DNA of 9,744 bases from an uncultured Halieaceae bacterium (GTDB lineage: Bacteria > Pseudomonadota > Gammaproteobacteria > Pseudomonadales > Halieaceae): positions 1-9,744 of the forward strand of contig CALINF010000186.1 in NCBI GenBank assembly GCA_938045215.1, in the 5' to 3' direction. Shown in pieces: positions 8,095-9,744 of this stretch (position 1 is its first letter; each line of letters opens with the position of its first letter). The notes below the pieces were generated by a model. The model was not told the DNA's origin and did no database searches. It worked only from the letters and a program-made list of their open reading frames with translations. Position numbers and translations under genes: made by a program.

Positions 8095-8803
8095 CGCGCG
8101 CTCGGATATTCTCGCCCGCATAAGACACGCCTCTGCCTGCTTGCCCGAGGCAGAAGTGAAGCTGGCACTATCGCGATTGGGCGCCGGGCCGTCTGCAACA
8201 CTGCCACATCCGGACTTGGCGATTGCCTTCCTGACCAATGTGCTCAAAAACCAGGGCACCGTAGACATCGCCAGTAGTCGTTCAGAGGCGGTGGTTGTCA
8301 TCGGTAAATATCTCTACGAACACCATCGCAGCCGTAAACTGGTAGCAGGCAACGATGCAAGGCTAGCCGCCCTGCCCTGGAGAGATGCAGGGCTGCTACC
8401 CCGTTTTGGCGAAGCTGAGAGTGGAGAACTGGCGGCCTTGAGTTATGCAGTGGCGGGGATAGCGGAGACTGGCAGCATCGTCACCTGCACAGGGCGCAAC
8501 AACCCGGCAGCGAACAATTTACTGCCCGAAGACCACATTGTCATCGTCGCGCTGGACGATCTGGTTGAGCGCTACGATGAGGCGCTCGATGCACTACAAT
8601 CACAGCGACCAAGAGGCATTAACGTGATCTCCGGTCCCTCAGGCACCGCAGATATCGCCATGCACATGGTGCACGGCGCACATGGGCCACGTCGGTGGCA
8701 TGTGGTTTTACTGGGGCATGTTCCGGCAGACTGCGTGGAGCACGCCCAAGCACTGGCAGGCCTTGCTAACGAACGTCAGGCAGAGCCGCTGCCTGACGCT
8801 TGA
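8087..8803 (+). CDS. lutC: L-lactate oxidation complex subunit LutC (YkgG-type LUD-domain protein)
   Basis: A 238-residue LUD-domain protein, the third component of the LutABC lactate oxidation system. It starts with the typical SDILARIR segment. It carries the family core around residues 120-160 (GIAETGSIV, NNLLPEDHIVIV) and the C-terminal SGPSGTADI-HMVHGAHGPRRWHVVLLG motif, where most relatives that I recall have SGPSRTADIE. No signal peptide or membrane segment is visible. ATG 8087 overlaps the lutB stop by 8 nt (ATGAGTGA), a classic coupling arrangement. The frame is open upstream to 7979, but that part lies inside lutB and is not LutC-like. The last codons include the left and right arms of a hairpin (8774-8798) shared with the convergent gene. 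No lactate permease or lut regulator follows. Confidence 0.93.
   Translation: MSDARSDILARIRHASACLPEAEVKLALSRLGAGPSATLPHPDLAIAFLTNVLKNQGTVDIASSRSEAVVVIGKYLYEHHRSRKLVAGNDARLAALPWRDAGLLPRFGEAESGELAALSYAVAGIAETGSIVTCTGRNNPAANNLLPEDHIVIVALDDLVERYDEALDALQSQRPRGINVISGPSGTADIAMHMVHGAHGPRRWHVVLLGHVPADCVEHAQALAGLANERQAEPLPDA
8774..8798. terminator. Perfect 9-bp-stem hairpin at the lutC / SYLF-gene convergence
   Basis: CGTCAGGCA (8774-8782) and TGCCTGACG (8790-8798) pair perfectly around a 7-nt loop. The hairpin lies in the last codons of lutC and 14 bp past the stop of the minus-strand SYLF gene. No T-tract follows on the plus strand; on the minus strand it is followed by TTCGTT. It therefore fits a weak terminator for the minus-strand gene better than one for lutABC. 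Confidence 0.5.
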
Positions 8804-8811
8804 GAGCGACC

Positions 8812-9384
8812 TTAAAGTGGCGTGTAACTGAACTTCTGCCCACCCAGGGATGCCTCGTACATCAGGCCTCCCTTGGCGATCGTAAACGCTGCCATACCTT
8901 TGCGGTAACCTGCATGAGTAGTAGCTGCATCATTGCGGCCGCCACTGGCACCGGCAGACATACCACCACCTGTATTGGTCTCAGCTGAAACCCCTGCAGT
9001 AATGGCAACCGCTGTCATCTGTGCGCTGAATTCAAAATTGCCTGAGGTAAACTCGCGGAAAGAGCGCTCATCCTCAAAGAAGATCATCTGACTGAAGGCC
9101 TGCCCTCCCAGTTGGAAACCCAACGTTACCTGGGTCATGGACACATTACCCACGTGAGATCCTTGAGCGTAGACACGCCCCTTACCGTGTGCGCCGCCAA
9201 TCCCTATACCGCCTTTGCCAATCGTGGGAAACACTGCGTAGCCATAGGCATTAGAGAAAAACGTCGTTGTTTCACCCGCCTCTCGAAACGCCTTGACCGT
9301 GTCGCTGTAGCTATCTGCCAGCGCTGCCTGACCGAACACCGAAAATGCGGCAAATAACAATAGCGATCTCACTGTTTTTAGCAT
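8812..9384 (-). CDS. Exported SYLF/YSC84-domain (DUF500-type) protein
   Basis: A 190-residue secreted protein. Residues 1-23 are a Sec signal peptide: K3 and R6, a Leu/Phe/Ala core, and cleavage after ALA before DSYSDT. There is no lipobox cysteine, so it should be a soluble periplasmic or outer-membrane-associated protein. The mature part is one SYLF domain, shown by FFSNAYGYAVFPTIGKGG, IGGAHGKGRVY and the segment around TLGFQLGGQAFSQMIFF. A Gly/Ser/Ala-rich stretch (about residues 133-152) lies late in the domain, as in relatives. Eukaryotic SYLF proteins (Ysc84, SH3YL1) bind phosphoinositides; the bacterial role is not established. ATG 9384 has AAGGGG (9394-9399 on the complement) 9 nt upstream. 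It is monocistronic, convergent with lutC with 8 bp between stops, and probably unrelated to lactate use. Confidence 0.9.
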   Translation of the reverse strand: MLKTVRSLLLFAAFSVFGQAALADSYSDTVKAFREAGETTTFFSNAYGYAVFPTIGKGGIGIGGAHGKGRVYAQGSHVGNVSMTQVTLGFQLGGQAFSQMIFFEDERSFREFTSGNFEFSAQMTAVAITAGVSAETNTGGGMSAGASGGRNDAATTHAGYRKGMAAFTIAKGGLMYEASLGGQKFSYTPL

Positions 9385-9700
9385 GAACTCAAACCCCTTA
9401 CGTAAAATGCAGATGGTTAGCGAAAGCCTCAGACTTCCGCAGTTTTAACGTCCGCCATACTACTTCATCTCAGGCAAGGTTGGGACAGCAAACACCCGAT
9501 TTTTATCCCTACAAAAGCAAAATAAACAGATTGGCACGACAGCATGGCGCGGCTCGACTGCCGCTCGAAAGAAGACGTGGTCAGCGCGCGATACTCAAAC
9601 TCCACCAACTGTTGTTATCATCCCAGAACCGGAAACGGACCTCGCGGGACGGCTTTCAGGTAACCAACCCGGCCCTTTACTCCAATGGAGACCTGCAGTA
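9385..9700. other. Intergenic region upstream of the SYLF gene
   Basis: This 316-bp stretch separates divergent genes and must hold the promoters for both. On the minus strand the only clear signal is the ribosome binding site of the SYLF gene. No convincing -35/-10 pair was found on either strand. Two A/T-rich patches (about 9498-9508 and 9512-9530) could be promoter or activator regions. A 73-codon TTG-started frame (9480-9701) has no recognisable domain, so I treat it as non-coding. A small inverted repeat GCGGC/GCCGC (9549-9553, 9560-9564) has no T-tract. Confidence 0.5.
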
Positions 9701-9744
9701 ATGCATGACACCCTGCCCCAAACACCGCCTTTTTACACCATCGA
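9701..9744 (+). CDS. Probable start of a plus-strand gene, truncated by window edge; product unknown
   Basis: ATG 9701 opens a frame that stays open to the window end, giving MHDTLPQTPPFYTI, too short to assign. TGGAG at 9685-9689 is a possible ribosome binding site 11 nt upstream. A second ATG at 9705 opens a different frame (MTPCPKHRLFTPS) that is also open to the edge. The first reading is preferred only because its composition looks more protein-like. It may equally be non-coding. Confidence 0.35.
   Translation, partial: MHDTLPQTPPFYTI

Noticed and set aside
9531..9550. Possible sigma-54 promoter (TTGGCACG at 9531-9538)
   Set aside because: The -24 half matches, but no TTGC/GC element occurs at the required spacing.
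9480..9701. 73-codon TTG-started frame
   Set aside because: No ribosome binding site, no recognisable domain, and composition unlike the neighbouring genes.

Overview
The window reads as a chromosomal segment of a Gram-negative gammaproteobacterium. GC content looks mid-50s percent by eye, genes are tightly packed, and there are a peptide transporter, a saccharopine-dehydrogenase-like reductase, a lutABC (ykgEFG) lactate-oxidation operon and an exported SYLF-domain protein. A marine lineage such as Halieaceae (OM60/NOR5) would fit, but that placement is inference from gene mix and style; no rRNA or phylogenetic marker is present.

Layout. Positions 1-834 hold the C-terminal part of a proton-coupled POT-family peptide transporter whose 5' end lies outside the window. 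After 20 bp comes a complete 408-residue saccharopine-dehydrogenase-like NAD(P) oxidoreductase (855-2081). A 119-bp gap leads to the most unusual gene (2201-5767), a 1188-residue membrane protein I cannot name. It has a small N-terminal domain, about 390 residues of almost pure Ala/Lys/Arg/Glu/Gln helix, a Ser/Thr/Pro-containing linker, one membrane helix, a propeller-like periplasmic domain and four more membrane helices. A 106-bp gap with a candidate promoter precedes lutA-lutB-lutC (5874-8803), which are 10 bp apart and then 8 bp overlapping. lutC converges on a minus-strand SYLF/YSC84 lipoid-binding-type secreted protein (8812-9384), and a perfect 9-bp-stem hairpin sits at the junction. 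The last 360 bp hold the upstream region of that gene and the probable start of another plus-strand gene at 9701.

How the genes work together. LutA, LutB and LutC together form the iron-sulfur L-lactate oxidation system, feeding electrons from lactate oxidation to pyruvate into the respiratory chain. No lactate permease (LutP/LldP) or GntR/FadR-type regulator is in the window. The transporter and the reductase may be cotranscribed but have no clear shared pathway. The large membrane protein has no functional partner that I can recognise. No mobile elements, CRISPR arrays, tRNAs or rRNAs were seen.
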